DNA of 64,000 nt from Heracleum sosnowskyi (Eukaryota; Streptophyta; Magnoliopsida; Apiales; Apiaceae): positions 64,382,006-64,446,005 of the forward strand of contig CM061245.1 in assembly GCA_030848705.1 (NCBI GenBank), written 5' to 3'. How positions within the stretch are numbered: position 1 is the stretch's first letter; each line of letters opens with the position of its first letter. A program made the position numbers and the translations under genes. Below are positions 34,129-46,154 of this stretch, one piece after another. The notes beneath the pieces are model-generated. The model had not been told where the DNA came from and ran no database searches. It worked only from the letters and a program-made list of their open reading frames with translations.

Positions 34129-35778
34129 TTAATCAGCTGAAACAAGAACCGCGGTCTCCACCTCGCGATTCACCCGTTCACCAAAATACGGTTTTAACCT
34201 CTGACCATTGACCTTGAATGCTTCATCCGATGACTTATCGAAAACTTCCACTGCACCATGTGGAAACACCGTTTTGACTGTAAACGGTCCCGACCACCTT
34301 GACTTGAGTTTACCAGGAAAAAGCTTGAGACAAGAGTTAAAAAGCAAAACTAGTTGGCCAGGAACAAAGGACTTTTGCACCAACTTCTTATCATGCCATC
34401 TCTTTACCTTCTCCTTGTATAACTTGTGATTTTCATAAACCTGTAGACGGAACTCATCCAACTCATTAATCTGAAGCATTCTTTTCTCACCAGCAGCTGA
34501 CAAATCAAAGTTCAACTTCTTCAATGCCCAATATGCCTTGTACTCCAGCTCGGCAGGCAAATGACAAGCCTTACCATACACCAGCTGAAATGGTGACGTA
34601 CCCAAAGGAGTCTTGTAATCTGTTCTATAAGCCCAAACAGCTTCATCAAGCTTCAACGACCAATCCTTCCTTGAAGGATTTACCACTTTCTCAAGAATCC
34701 GCTTGATCTCCCTGTTAGAAACTTCGGCTTGGCCATTTGTCTGAGGGTGATATGCAGTAGCAACATGATGATTGATATTATACCTAGCCATCAAGGCTGT
34801 GAACTTACGGTTGCAAAAGTGCGTACCCTCATCACTGATGATTACCCTTGGAGTTCTGAAACGCGTGAAGATTTGCGTATGCAGAAAATTCAGCACCACT
34901 TTAGCATCATTGGTCGGTAAAGCCTTTACCTCGACCCATTTAGACACGTAATCCACTGCTAATAGTATGTACTGATTATTGCAAGACGAAACAAACGGTC
35001 CCATGAAATAGATTCCCCACACATCGAAAATCTCCACTTCAAGCAGCATATTAAGAGGCATCTCATTCCTCCTAGAGATATTACCAACCCTTTGGCATCG
35101 ATCACATCTCAACACAAACTGATGAGAATCTTTAAACAGAGTCGGCCAGTAGAATCCTGCCTGAAGTACTCGAGTAGCTGTCTTCTCTCCACCATAATGA
35201 CCTCCATAAGTGGTGGAATGGTAATCTCGCAAAACACCCTCAGTTTCACTATAAGGAATGCATCTCCTTATCATTTGATCAGCTCCCTGTCTAAATAAAA
35301 ATGGCTCGTCCCAACGGTACCACTTCACATCATGCAGAAACTTCTTCCTTTGAGCATAAGAAAATTCAGCCGAGATGACATTACTCACAAGATAGTTCAC
35401 AATATCTGCAAACCATGGTTCTTCATCTTGCACCCCAAAAAGTTGCTCATCAGGAAAAAATTCATTGATAAGAGTCTTATCCCCTGCATACTTATCGTGG
35501 TCTTCCAAACGAGACAAATGATCAGCCACCTGGTTTTCTGTACCCTTCCTGTCTTTAATCTCCAAATCAAACTCTTGCAGCAAAAGAACCCAACGAATCA
35601 ACCGAGGCTTTGAATCTTTCTTAGAAATTAGATAACGAATGGCTGCATGATCAGTATAAACTACTACCTTCGTCCCAAGCAAATACGACCTGAATTTCTC
35701 GAAACTGTAGACAATTGCCAAGAGCTCCTTCTCTGTAGTAGTGTAATTCAGCTGCGCATCGTTGAGAGTTTTGCTAGC
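34129..35778 (-). pseudogene. pol: RNase H end and integrase of Athila-2
   Basis: The frame continues from the reverse transcriptase after a TAA. Counting from the methionine at 35721, RNase H ends at about residue 70 (VVVYTDHAAIRYL). The integrase zinc module has H168, H175, C206 and C209. The DDE core has D297 (IISDEGTHF) and E333 (NGQAEVSNR), 35 residues apart. The first catalytic Asp, normally in WGIDFMGPF, is tyrosine 238, encoded at 35008-35010. The frame then runs uninterrupted to a C-terminal GPF-type module (SRWSGPFTVK) and stops at 34129. Integrase would be inactive even if the stops were absent. Confidence 0.92.
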
Positions 35779-35781
35779 ATA

Positions 35782-36891
35782 TTAAATCACATGAAACACC
35801 TTGTTCTTCCTTTGCCCAAGAACAGCTCCCACTGTATAGTCACTAGCATCACACATCAACTCAAAAGGTTCGTCCCAGTCAGGTGCAGTGATAATAGGTG
35901 TAGTAGTCAACTTCTTCTTCAAGAGCTCGAAAGCAGCTAAGCAATATTCATCAAACTTGAAAGGAACATCCTTTTCCAACAAACTACATAAGGGTTTAGA
36001 GATTTTGGAGAAGTCTTGAATGAATCGTCGATAAAAACCCGCATGACCAAGAAAACTGCGAATTCCCTTAACTGAAATTGGTGGAGGAAGATTTTCAATT
36101 GTCTCCACTTTGGCCTTATCCACTTCAAGCCCCTTGCTAGAAACCTTATGCCCAAGAATGATTCCTTCTTGCACCATGAAGTGACATTTTTCCCAGTTGA
36201 GCACCAAATTGGTCTCAATACACCTTTTCAGCACCATGCCAAGATTCTGTAGGCACTGGTCATAAGAAGTTCCAAAAACTGAGAAGTCATCCATGAATAC
36301 GTCCACATTAATGCCAATCGTATCTGAGAAAATAGCCATCATACACCTCTGAAAAGTTGCTGGAGCACCACAAAGTCCGAAAGAAACACGACGGAACGCA
36401 AAAGTGCCAAAAGGACATGTGAATGTGGTCTTCTCCTGATCCTCTGGAGAAATACAAATCTGATTGTAACCTGAATAACCATCCAGAAGGCAATAGAACT
36501 CATGACCAGCCAACCTGTCCAGCATCTGATCAATGAACGGAAGAGGGAAGTGATATTTTCTGGTGGCTTTATTCAGCTTTCGGTAGTCCATGCAAATTCT
36601 CCACCCTATAACTGTACGAGTAGGGATGAGCTCATTATTCTCGTTTGTAACTACTGTCATGCCTCTTTTCTTAGGCACACATTGCACCGGACTCACCCAA
36701 GAACTGTCTGAAATAGGATAGATAATGCATGCATCTAGCCACTTAAGAATTTCTTTCTTCACCACCTCTTTCATGATAGGATTGAGCCTTCTTTGAGGAT
36801 CCACAGTTGGTTTACTTCCTGGTTCAAGCAGAATCTTATGCATGCAATACGAAGGGCTGATTCCCTTGATATCCGCTATGGTCCAACCAAT
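35782..36891 (-). pseudogene. pol: reverse transcriptase and RNase H start of Athila-2
   Basis: RNA-dependent DNA polymerase with all main motifs. Counting from the methionine at 36843: MDYRKLNKATRKYHFPLPFID at 85-105, catalytic D121 in LLDGYSGYNQ, FGLCGAPATFQRCM near 155-168, and the FMDD box with D185 and D186. RNase H begins near residue 330 (LMCDASDYTVGAVLG). TAA at 35779-35781 stops it just before YASKTLND, and TGA at 36892-36894 separates it from the protease section. Apart from these point changes the domain looks complete. Confidence 0.92.
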
Positions 36892-36894
36892 TGC

Positions 36895-38031
36895 TCATTT
36901 GAACTCTCTCAGAATTCGCAAAAGTTTTTCTTCTTCACTACCTGACAAGTTAGATGCAATAATCACAGGTAAAGTAGATGCATCACCTAAGAAAGCATAC
37001 CTCAAGTGCTCCGGTAGTGGTTTAAGTTCAAGAGTAGGAGCTTCTTCAATCGATGGCTTGAGACGCTCCTGAGATTTTTTAAGCTCAGCTATGCCAAGAG
37101 AATCAAATGGCATATCAATCTTCCTTTTCCACGGAGAGGCATTTAAGTACTGCAGTTGCTCTTCTCTTTCTTTGTCTTCAGTATCAGAATCCCCTATCAG
37201 TACCTTCTCCAAGGTATCTGACTTAAGCAATTGCTCGATCTCCGTGTAAACTGCAGACTCAACCAAGTCGACTGAAAAACACTCTTCATCCTCTGTAGGA
37301 AACTTCATTGCATTGAACACACTGAAGGTGACATTCTGGTCATGTACCCTCATTGTAAGTTCTCCTTTTTGCACATCAATCAAAGTCCGGCCTGTAGCCA
37401 AGAACGGTCTTCCCAAGATAATAGGAATCTTCTTGTCTTCCTCAAAGTCCAGAATAACAAAATCAGCAGGAAAGATAAGCTTATCCACTCTAACCAAAAC
37501 ATCCTCCACTATGCCCCTTGGATATGTGATCGACCGATCAGCCAGCTGTAAGGATATGTTTGTAGGTTTAGGCTCAGGCAGCCCAAGTTGCATGAAGACA
37601 GACAACGTCATCAGATTAATACTGGCTCCCAAGTTGCACAAGCACTTGTTGAAAGATAGATTACCGATAGTGCACGGTATGGTGAAACTCCCTGGATCCT
37701 TGAGTTTAGGAGGTAACTTCTGCTGTAGGATAGCACTGCACTCTTCAGTTAGAGCAATGGTTTCCAACTCCTCGAGCTTCAACTTCCGAGATAGAATACC
37801 CTTCATGAACTTCGCGTAGCTCGGCATTTGTTCTAGAGCTTCCGCAAAAGGTATATTGATATGCAACTTCTTGAAAACCTCCAGAAATTTAGCAAACTGC
37901 TTGTCCAACTTCTGCTTTTGAAGATGTTTAGGGAATGGCGGAGGAGGATAGACCTCCTTGATCTCTGTATTCTGCTTCAGAACAAATTTCTCAGTCGAAT
38001 GGTCACGCTTTTCCGCTTCGTTTCCCCCCAA
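36895..38031 (-). pseudogene. pol: protease region of Athila-2
   Basis: Aspartic protease section of the polyprotein. After a PPPPFPKHLQKQKL linker and an Athila-specific helical stretch (LEQMPSYAKFMKGIL) comes the retropepsin core. Its usual D-L-G-A-S is here NLGAS: the catalytic Asp codon reads as Asn, whereas Athila-1 keeps DLGAS. IILGRPFLATG follows. The section is one frame away from gag; the slip lies at about 38030-38060, in runs of T (A on the coding strand). It ends with TGA at 36892-36894. Confidence 0.88.
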
Positions 38032-39548
38032 ACTAGCTTTTTCCTCTTTTTTTCACTTTCTGGCAGAACCTCAGGCGCGGGCGCGCTCCCTAGGGCGTGG
38101 GCGCACTCCACCTTCTGCTGGGAATCCAAAATTTTTTCGTTTTCTGCTTTTTCTGAGTTCTGGTCACTCGTAACCTTTCCAGAACGCAAGGTAACTGCTT
38201 TAACATGTTCCTTGACCTCTCTTTTGCCAGGATTAGCTTCCGTATCACTAGGGAGAGTTCCTTGTGGTCTATTCAGCAAGGCATTGGCAATCTGACCTAT
38301 TTGATTCTCCAGAGTCTTGATGGAAACAACTTGGCTCTTGCACATTAGCCTCAATTCCTCCAATTCAGACTTTTCATTAGACGACTGACCAACGTTGCTT
38401 TGAGATGGTTGTTGAAAACCCGGTGGTTGATATGGTTGCCTTGGATCATACTGTTGCTGAAAACCAGAAGAGTTAAATGGTTTATCTCCGAATTGTTGAC
38501 CTTGATACTGCTGATACGGCTGTTGTGGTTGTTGTTGATGGCCACCTTGATTGTTACTCCAACTGAAATTCGGATGGTTCCTGTTATTCGGATGATAGGC
38601 ATTAGGCACTGGCTGTTGTGATCTCTGGAAATTGCTCACAAACTGCGCCGACTCATTAGATATGGCACATTGAGTCGTGTCATGAGCACCTGCACATAGC
38701 TCACAAACACTAGCCACCTGCTGAACTCCATAGTTAGACAGGGAATCCACCTTCATAGACAGAGCCTTTAGCTGAGCTGCTATTGCCGTAGCTGCATCCA
38801 CTTCCAGAATTCCTGCTACCTTACCTTGTGATAACCTCTGAGTTGGATTCTGATATTCATTAGCAGCCATCATCTCAATAAGTTCATAAGCTTCATCATA
38901 GCTTTTAGCCCAAAGAGCTCCACCTGATGCCGCATCAAGCATTGGTCGAGATTGACCTCCCAGACCATTATAAAAACAGTTGATCACCATCCAGTCAGGC
39001 ATTCCATGATGAGGACACTTCCTAAGCATCTCCTTGTAACGCTCCCAAGCCTCACATAAAGTTTCTCCAGAATGCTGTGCAAACTGAGTAAGAGCATTCC
39101 TGATTGCTGCTGTTTTAGCCATAGGGAAGAATTTAGTGAGAAACTTCTGAGAAAGATCCGCCCATGTAGTAATAGAACCTGCTGGTAGAGAGTGCAACCA
39201 GCCTTTAGCCTTATCCCTCAGAGAGAATGGGAAAAGTCTCAGCTTCACAACATCTTCTGACACTCCGTTGAACTTGAAGGTGTCGAAGATCTCAATGAAA
39301 TCCCTAATATGCATATTAGGATCTTCCGTTGGAGCACCCCCAAACTGAACTGAATTCTGCACCATCTGAATCGTGCCAGGCTTGATTTCAAAAGTATTAG
39401 CTGCAATAGCCGGCCTGACAATGCTAGATTGAATGTCATTGATCTTCGGCTGAGAATAGTCCTTCAAAGCCTTCGTTTCTGCTACTGGTTCTCCCATAAC
39501 TAGACTCAATTCAAGTTCTTCTTTCTGAGATTGAGAACGTGTTCGCAT
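38032..39548 (-). pseudogene. gag: gag of Athila-2
   Basis: Particle-forming gag with start MRTRSQ, matching Athila-1. The gag domain occupies about residues 70-225 (IRDFIEIFDTFKFNGV; YKEMLRKCPHHGMPDWM). A zinc knuckle is formed by C282-x2-C285-x3-H289-x4-C294. A Gln/Asn/Pro-rich region lies at about 305-385. The last part, CAHALGSAPAPE, is encoded by the GC-rich repeat motif. The reading frame fuses out of phase with the protease section near 38030-38060. Otherwise it is intact over about 500 residues. Confidence 0.9.
38074..38106. repeat. GC-rich motif pair in the Athila-2 gag-protease linker
   Basis: GGCGCGGGCGCGC (38074-38086) and GGGCGTGGGCGCAC (38093-38106) match the LTR motif of the same element. 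They lie at the position corresponding to 1576-1621 in Athila-1, which carries a different GC-rich motif. Confidence 0.85.
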
Positions 39549-39671
39549 ACACGCTCACTAGAATACCTGAAACTCACCAAAAAAGTAAAATTGATGAAAG
39601 AATAATCCGAGTCAGTGAACTTTAACGACCACTGATGACAAGCACATAAACTATATAAATAACACCGAGTG

Positions 39672-39687
39672 CCCGGCAGCGGCGCCA
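39672..39687 (-). other. primer-binding site of Athila-2 (tRNA-Asp type)
   Basis: On the minus strand it reads TGGCGCCGCTGCCGGG, six bases after the 5' LTR. It is complementary to the 3' end expected of tRNA-Asp, the usual Athila primer. Confidence 0.85.
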
Positions 39688-39693
39688 AAAACT

Positions 39694-41109
39694 TGTTCGT
39701 ACAAAATCACGCAAGCGTACGCGGTCAACAAGTAATATATGAAAGTAGAGTTCGTTCCCACAAAGACTGCTTTGGTTACTATAGTTATGCACTTATGCAA
39801 CAATGTATGGCTATTGTTCAATGCTAAGACAAGTATCAAGTTGTGTTTTGATTAACTAAATTATCTAAACAAATTACCAAGACTATATTAAACTAAAGAT
39901 TGCTGTTGAATTACTTATGAGAATAAAACATGGGATCCTAACTTCATTAAATACTTCATCTAGAGTCTTTTGTCTTTAATCAATGCATGTGCCGGTTGTG
40001 ACAACTAATCAGATAACACGAAATCAATACACGCTACCTTTCAGTATACGTATACCATACCACTCAAACATCCACAAAATAGATAGAAGTTGGGCAGACA
40101 CCAATTATGCTTAGACCCTATATGTCTATAAGATTTGAAAACATAACGGTTTAATGAGCAAGTTATCCATTCAGATTACATAGGGCAGGTAAGATGGTTA
40201 AAATTACCTACGAATCATGCATGACAAACATACATAAACCTATGCTAGCATGGCAAGTTCTAAACCTCTATATCCACTTTCGCAATCAATAGAGATTAAC
40301 AAACAACTTAGATGTTAGCTACGCATCCAAGAAGAATAAGCACAACCAAACTAGGATATCAATTAGCCATCACACACACATCTTTAAAACAATTAACTAC
40401 TAAAATCCATAAATAAATCCCTTAGAATCCCACGACAACGATTAGTTCATAATCGAACCTTTCATCATCGTGGGTTCTGATGAAAAAATGATACTAATAA
40501 ATCTAGAATACTGAATAAAAGTGCTAAGGTTTATGAAAGAACAAACGAGAATCCAAAGTATCGCCTAATTAGAAGAATACAAAGATAAATTGAAAAGTAG
40601 ATCTTCGTAATCAGCCGTCTTCTTGTTCTCCTCACCGGTGGATGGATAAGTATGTATATATGACAATGTATCTCGTAAAAATCGTCCACCAATAGTTTAT
40701 ATAGGCCATAGAGTTGACTGGTCATCTGCTGTTTCCTTTTATGAGTAGAAGTTGCCTTTTTCCAGAATGTTTCAGGGGTGGGCGCGCCTGTAGGGCGCGG
40801 GCGCGCTTGAAAGGGACTTCACCTAGGGCACGGGCGCGCTTGGAAGGGGTGGGAACGCCTGACCTTCTGTCAATTTATTCCTTTTGCTTTTTCCTTGACA
40901 ATTCATGCTCTCTTCAACTCCGCAACCTCTTGGCTTCTTCAACAATGATCAAATAGCACCACATAACCCTAGAAACTTCACCACACTGCTGACGAAGCAA
41001 CCCTGCATACACTAACACAAAACACATCAAAAACACCATGTACTTGAGAACAAACGATCAATTTAAGCCGATTTAGGGTGTTCCAAGTAGATATGAAATC
41101 CACTTATCA
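39694..41109 (-). repeat. 5' LTR of Athila-2 (1,416 bp)
   Basis: It is the near-identical partner of 31117-32534. The TATA box is at 40696-40703 and the GC-rich cluster at 40776-40862, with two of its motif copies carrying single substitutions relative to the other LTR. Confidence 0.92.
40696..40703 (-). promoter_or_regulatory. putative TATA box in the Athila-2 5' LTR
   Basis: TATATAAA on the minus strand, the element's own likely promoter. Confidence 0.55.
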
Positions 41110-41152
41110 GTCGTGTAAGCCCTTCCAGTCCCATGATGAATCCTATCCTTTA
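41110..41152 (-). repeat. TkA-2 LTR, short segment right of Athila-2
   Basis: The sequence with CCAGTCCCATGATGAATCC matches 8430-8450 of the TkA-1 LTR. It begins with the right target copy GTCGT (41110-41114) and is cut at 41152 by the TkF-2 LTR. Confidence 0.75.
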
Positions 41153-43600
41153 TGTAACGCCCCAAATCCGGGGTCAAAGGATTTGGTCATCACACTGCAT
41201 TCTCATTTCCAACAACCTGCTTCATATTAAATCAACTCAATAATAACATCTGCGACCCCTACTCTACCAAGAATCTTTAAAGGTTATAGTGCTAGAAACA
41301 AGAATCCAAAATTCCATTACATAAAATTTTTCTTCTTTACAACCATTCTCTTTACATACAATCTAAAACACTAGTATAACTTCGATAAGAAGTATACCAG
41401 GCAACAATATTACACAAAATAATATTCAATAGAAATCAACTTTATACAAAACCTATCACTAGCTCCAAATACTCTGGATCAAAACGTCTTTACGCTAATA
41501 TCCTTTCCCTTCTCTGACCAGCTACGCGGACAATTCTCGCCAATGCACCTTCTTACTGAAAGGCTAAAATATATAAAGAAAACAAGTATGAGCGAAAGAA
41601 TTGCTCAGCAGTGCATTATCAAGTATAATATGAAAAGTTTACAAAATAAGCTTTGGATTTTAAAATAAACAAGCTTTTGTTTTAAACATTTGTAATCTCT
41701 AAAATTCTCAAATCAAGTTTGGTAATTTACCACAATTTCTCATTCAGCTTCTCGCAACTGAATAGTTTAAAATACAAAAATATTTATATTGGTCATCGCG
41801 GTTACCCAAACAACAATAGCTACAATAGTATGTAGAAAATATGAAATAAATATAACTCATACGTCTTCAAGACCATAGCTTGTACAAAAATACTAGTTTT
41901 GAAGATAACAGATCTATTCACAACATCTTCTGAAACCAACAACTCTGGAAGGGTAGAATAATCAAGGAGTAAGAATGAGCAAACGCGCTCGGCCATGGAA
42001 ATAAGAATGTACTTCAAGACTTCAATATGGTACCGTCTGAATATGCGGTATGAACAAAACTCATCAAGATAGATATCTCACGACTGCCAATGGAATCAAA
42101 GAAGTGGATTTCGACTATTTGGAATCTAATATATTAAGAGTAAGTGATTTCAGCAAGATTGAAACCACTTCTTATTAATCAACGAACCAACAACTTCAAT
42201 CGAACGAATAAACCTGAGTATTAGGTCATAACTCACAAGTACAGAACATATGGATGTAATCCATCTCAGATATAATAAGTGATATTAGAATTGGATTTTT
42301 CACATTTATCAAATCAAAGGTTGAGCTGCTGATCAGTCATGCATCAACCACGGACTTGCTTATAGCAAAGTCCTCTACTGGATCCTTGGCCAATCTGGGC
42401 CTTAAGTTATTCCGACCATAAATATGGTCCGACCGTTATTGGTCCCATTTTAAAAACATTCCAATTCCATATTATATACATCAGGTGTCAGTACAATTGA
42501 CAACCTTACTTTGACAATCAGGTGTCGGAAGAATCGAGAACCTTAATACAACAATTGCTGGAAAACTCACGTTCCAGAAAATAACTTAACTATGAAGAAT
42601 CAATGAGGGATATCAATACAATCTAGTATGGACGAGATCGACACAATAATGGGAGGTGCACATGAAAAGTGACAATATAATAAACATCGACGAGATCGAT
42701 GCAACAATTGGGATGATAATGAAGAATCAACAATAACATGCTTAACAAGGTTAAGTCTGATATAAAACAGGCATTATGATATCAACAGAAATTGCAACAA
42801 CTCAATATAGATTAGGGTTCAAAGAACTGGCTCTAGATGGCCTCCACAGTATAAATTATCACATTATGGAAGAATTAGTTAAGATTCACCAATTTGGTAA
42901 GTGACAAGAAAGTCAAGTTTGAGTTTAAGGAAAGTTCAAGGTGAAGTTTATAAATAGGGAAAACAAGGTTTTACTGACTTCTGACAGAAATAGTTTAAGT
43001 CCTTCGAACATATACTTATGATAGATAAGCCTTGTATTTGAAGGAAGTAAACTAAATCATGCATAACATATATGAATTCGAATCAGGGAATGGATCAGAT
43101 AATCGCATTAACAAGAAATGATAATAATACTTGCATAGGTGCAAGATGGAAAACTAGAATACTTGTAGAACAAGTACCACAACTTTAGAATTTAAAATAA
43201 CATTTTACCCTCATCGGGTTCACAAGTTCCCACTCATCTAGGGTTGGCAACATCCCAACCTAATATTTTTAAATCAAGATTTTTGAAAGAAAGCCTTAGT
43301 ATATGGCCCATAACTATCTTTTAAATCGTTTCAATACAATAACTATATTTTTCCAATCAACATGGAAATATGAATCTAAACTCAAAAGGTATAAAGGAAT
43401 ACTCGTCAATTCACGAGATTAAATAACATACTTGTAATTCAATGCAAAGGAATCGACATTTGGAAATTTAATGAAAAGTATACAACTTGCATATTGATAA
43501 TTCAAGATAATATCACTCAATAATATGTGAAAGGAATAGACACTTGCCTCCGGTCCTTAGCTATTTCGTAAGGCTGAGATAACACGATTCCCTTTCCTCA
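41153..43600 (-). repeat. TkF-2: partial LTR of a TkF-type Tekay element
   Basis: It starts on the plus strand TGTAACGCCCC, the complement of an LTR end. It aligns in reverse with 16420-17590 of TkF-1, for example GGACTTGCTTATAGCAAAGTC near 42350. Divergence is high. It is broken off near 43600, where SIRE-1 begins, so the LTR start and any internal part are missing. No coding sequence is seen. Confidence 0.75.
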
Positions 43601-44782
43601 ACTAAGGGGGAGAAAGTTGGAGGTGGGGAGCAAGGTCTGGATGGATGGGGAGTTTGGGAAACAGTTGAAGCTATTCCGGTAAGACAGTACTGGATTGAGA
43701 ACATTGTACAAAAAGAAGGAAGTAGTGAAGAGTTATTTGAGGAAATCATGCATGAGCATCTACAGGAACATCATGAGCCATATAATCCAGAGCCTATTGA
43801 ATATCCTATCTGGGAGGATAATATGGAAGAAGAAGCAAATCCTCTATCACAAGAAGAAGAAGCTGCCTTGGAGATGGTAAAAGCTGAAAGAGCTGCAATA
43901 GATGCCAGGCAAGCTGAGAAAGAAGAACAACAAGCAATTCTGCGAGGTGAAAAACTGAAGAGGTTCAAGATGTATAGTGAAGTGAGGAAGAAGAAGATGA
44001 TGGATTTGGCGAAGAAATCAGGAACTGACTGGGAGATGGCTTATAAAACCTTTTGCTGAGTTGAAGACGGATTAGAAGTCAACGACAATGCTGAGGTGGA
44101 AGTTATCATTCAGAATATCAAAGAAGCCAATCTTGAAGATCAGACTTACTTCACATCATTGAGAAACTCTATGATCTTTCCGAAAGCTGGGGTTAAAGCA
44201 AACGGTGCCTGGAACATATTGATCAACTTTCTTGAGAAAGGTACCTTTGTGATTTCCACTAAATTTTTTGAACAGAGGACATATACAGAATTGTAGGTGT
44301 TGCTCATCAAGATACAAAGGACTACAAGGTTAAATGAACTGCTCCGTGAGCATGTTAGAGATATCTTGATGAAAGTCAGTCCAGAGATTATTGAAGTTCC
44401 TCCAATGGTTAGATTCATGAAGAATGACTTGTTCAGAATCTGCTATTTGACTGAGGACAAACTGAGAGACTATCCAAGAAACTATCTAATCTCAGTTGAG
44501 AAGTATCTTAGATCCACTGGATTCTCATCAACGGAGAAGGACAAAGCAGCAGACACTCTGAGAAGATTTCTAATGGAGAATGTTCCTTACTATAGGAAGA
44601 GAGTGGAAAGAGGATTGGAAGTGCATCCCAGACTACCAAACATGCCAAAGCTAAACAAGAAAGATGTGAACATTGCATGGTTGTGGGCTGGAGTGGGACA
44701 AGAGGTTGAGTATATTGGAAGACACATCAAAGGAGCAATCCTTAAACCTGGAGAACCACTGCTGCTAACTCCAATCCTGTGA
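43601..44782 (+). pseudogene. reading frame in the envelope position of SIRE-1
   Basis: One frame runs from 43601 to 44782, broken by TGA at 44057-44059 and TAG at 44294-44296. The first third is very acidic (NMEEEANPLSQEEEAALEMV) and then becomes a charged, probably coiled-coil helix. The last part is basic and tryptophan-containing (NIAWLWAGVGQEVEY). It lies between the place of pol and the 3' LTR, where SIRE elements carry a second, envelope-like frame. No signal peptide or membrane segment is visible, so an envelope function is not supported. I do not recognise the protein. Confidence 0.5.
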
Positions 44783-45035
44783 GAGAAGAAGGTGAGATTG
44801 AAATGGATTGAAGATGAGAAGCAAAGAACAAAAGAACTATCAGCCCAGTCTAGAGGAGCAACTTCAATGTATAAAGTTTTATTGTTTTTTGATTTATGAA
44901 ATCTGGAAATGTAGATATATCTGATCCAGAATGCAATTAATATTATTCAAGCTGTCTTACTTTAATTAGTTTCATGTTTACTTAGTTAGTTGAGTTATCC
45001 TCGAGGTATTTACTTGTCGAACTCTATCCAATCAA
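44783..45035 (+). other. untranslated stretch before the SIRE-1 LTR
   Basis: AT-rich sequence with no frame or repeat of note, leading into the polypurine tract. Confidence 0.6.
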
Positions 45036-45047
45036 ATAGGGGGAGAT
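45036..45047 (+). other. polypurine tract of SIRE-1
   Basis: ATAGGGGGAGAT lies directly before TGTAGAGC. Confidence 0.75.
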
Positions 45048-46154
45048 TGTAGAGCATAATGTAACATAAGATGAAACAGAGATAACTACAACTCAACAAA
45101 GGACAAGACAGAAAATAATATTAGCAGAAGCACAGGAATCCAGAATCAAAGAAGAAAAGGTAAACTCAAAAAATCAAGATATGGTATGTATTCTTGAAGT
45201 CCGTAAACAGGTCACGGAAAGAAGTTCATGAAAATGTTCAAGCCTCGGTGACAACAAAAGAATCAGGACTTTCAAGACAACAGAAATATGTGAATGATTT
45301 AGGGTTAAGTACCACAGGATTCTAGTGATTTATTTGAAGCATCCAGAACGACAAGGGACTTATCAGCAACATTGAATTGAAGACATAGAAGAAGAATTGA
45401 TCAAGTGTTATTCATCTGTGAACCAGACCAGTTGCACTAGTTGACGACACTTAAAAAGATCAAGTTGTTTTATCGTCTCAGAAGAAATTGATATAGTCTA
45501 AAACTGAAACACCCTGAAGTACAGAAGCTTTTCTAAATGGTCAAGGACAAGAAAAGATTTCGATGGTTTTTCTATTTAGAAAACCATTGAATGTATTTAA
45601 ATAAAACAATCTGATTTCTAAATAAAAGAATTTGACTTTCGATAGTTTTTATTTAAAAACTATCGAATGGTAAATTCTTTTTAAAGATTCGATGGTTTTC
45701 AATTTGGAGAAGCAGGTGGTGAAGTGACTTTGTTGTCAGGTTGATGAAGATCCAACGGCCTAGATTATTTGTTTGATTTTGGTTCGATGGTTTTTCAAAA
45801 CAAAGCCTACAATTACTAAGAGAGAAGAGTGTCTTCTTCAGGTAAGGATTTTCACAGAAGAATTTACGAGGAGAGAGTTTGAGCCAGAGAGATTATCAGA
45901 GAAATTAATATTGCTCAGATTTCTATCATTGTATTGAATTCGTGTAACCTTAAACTCATTGAAGCTAATCTACGGATTAGAAATTGTAGCACCCTTCGAG
46001 GTTTATATTTATAAAACGATATATTCCCTGAATCTTGGTTTGATTTGGTGTAGTTGATTGCGTTATAGAACTGAATGATTAATCCGCGAACGAAATTGAA
46101 TAATTTGTGAGTATCGTATTCAACCCCCCCTTCTACGATACTTTGGACCTAACA
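45048..46154 (+). repeat. 3' LTR of SIRE-1 (1,107 bp)
   Basis: It starts TGTAGAGCATAATG and ends GGACCTAACA after the TTCAACCCCCC phrase. It contains TCGATAG/TCGATGG hairpins, including a perfect 14-base inverted repeat at 45638-45667. Confidence 0.65.
45558..45795. repeat. TCGATRGTTTTT motif cluster with hairpins (SIRE-1 LTR)
   Basis: There are at least six copies of TCGATAG/TCGATGG or their complement. Pairs form stems at 45558-45592 and 45638-45667; in the latter, TTCGATAGTTTTTA faces its exact complement. The same motif is dense at 49925-50320. Confidence 0.75.

Larger units (their letters stand above)
31117..41109 (-). mobile_element. Athila-2: full-length Athila-type Ty3/gypsy element
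   Basis: On the minus strand: 5' LTR (41109-39694), tRNA-Asp primer site, gag, protease, reverse transcriptase, RNase H, integrase, long 3' untranslated region, polypurine tract, 3' LTR (32534-31117). By eye the LTRs differ at about 17 bases plus one 2-base length change, so the insertion is fairly young. Pol carries one frameshift, two in-frame stops and a changed integrase catalytic residue. No envelope-like frame is seen. Confidence 0.92.
43601..46154 (+). mobile_element. SIRE-1: 3' end of a SIRE-like copia element
   Basis: It consists of a broken coding region (43601-44782), a short untranslated stretch, polypurine tract and an LTR of 1,107 bp. The AGGGGGAGAT tract and an LTR end with TTCAACCCCCC are typical of SIRE/Maximus copia elements. 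Gag and pol are absent. Confidence 0.65.
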
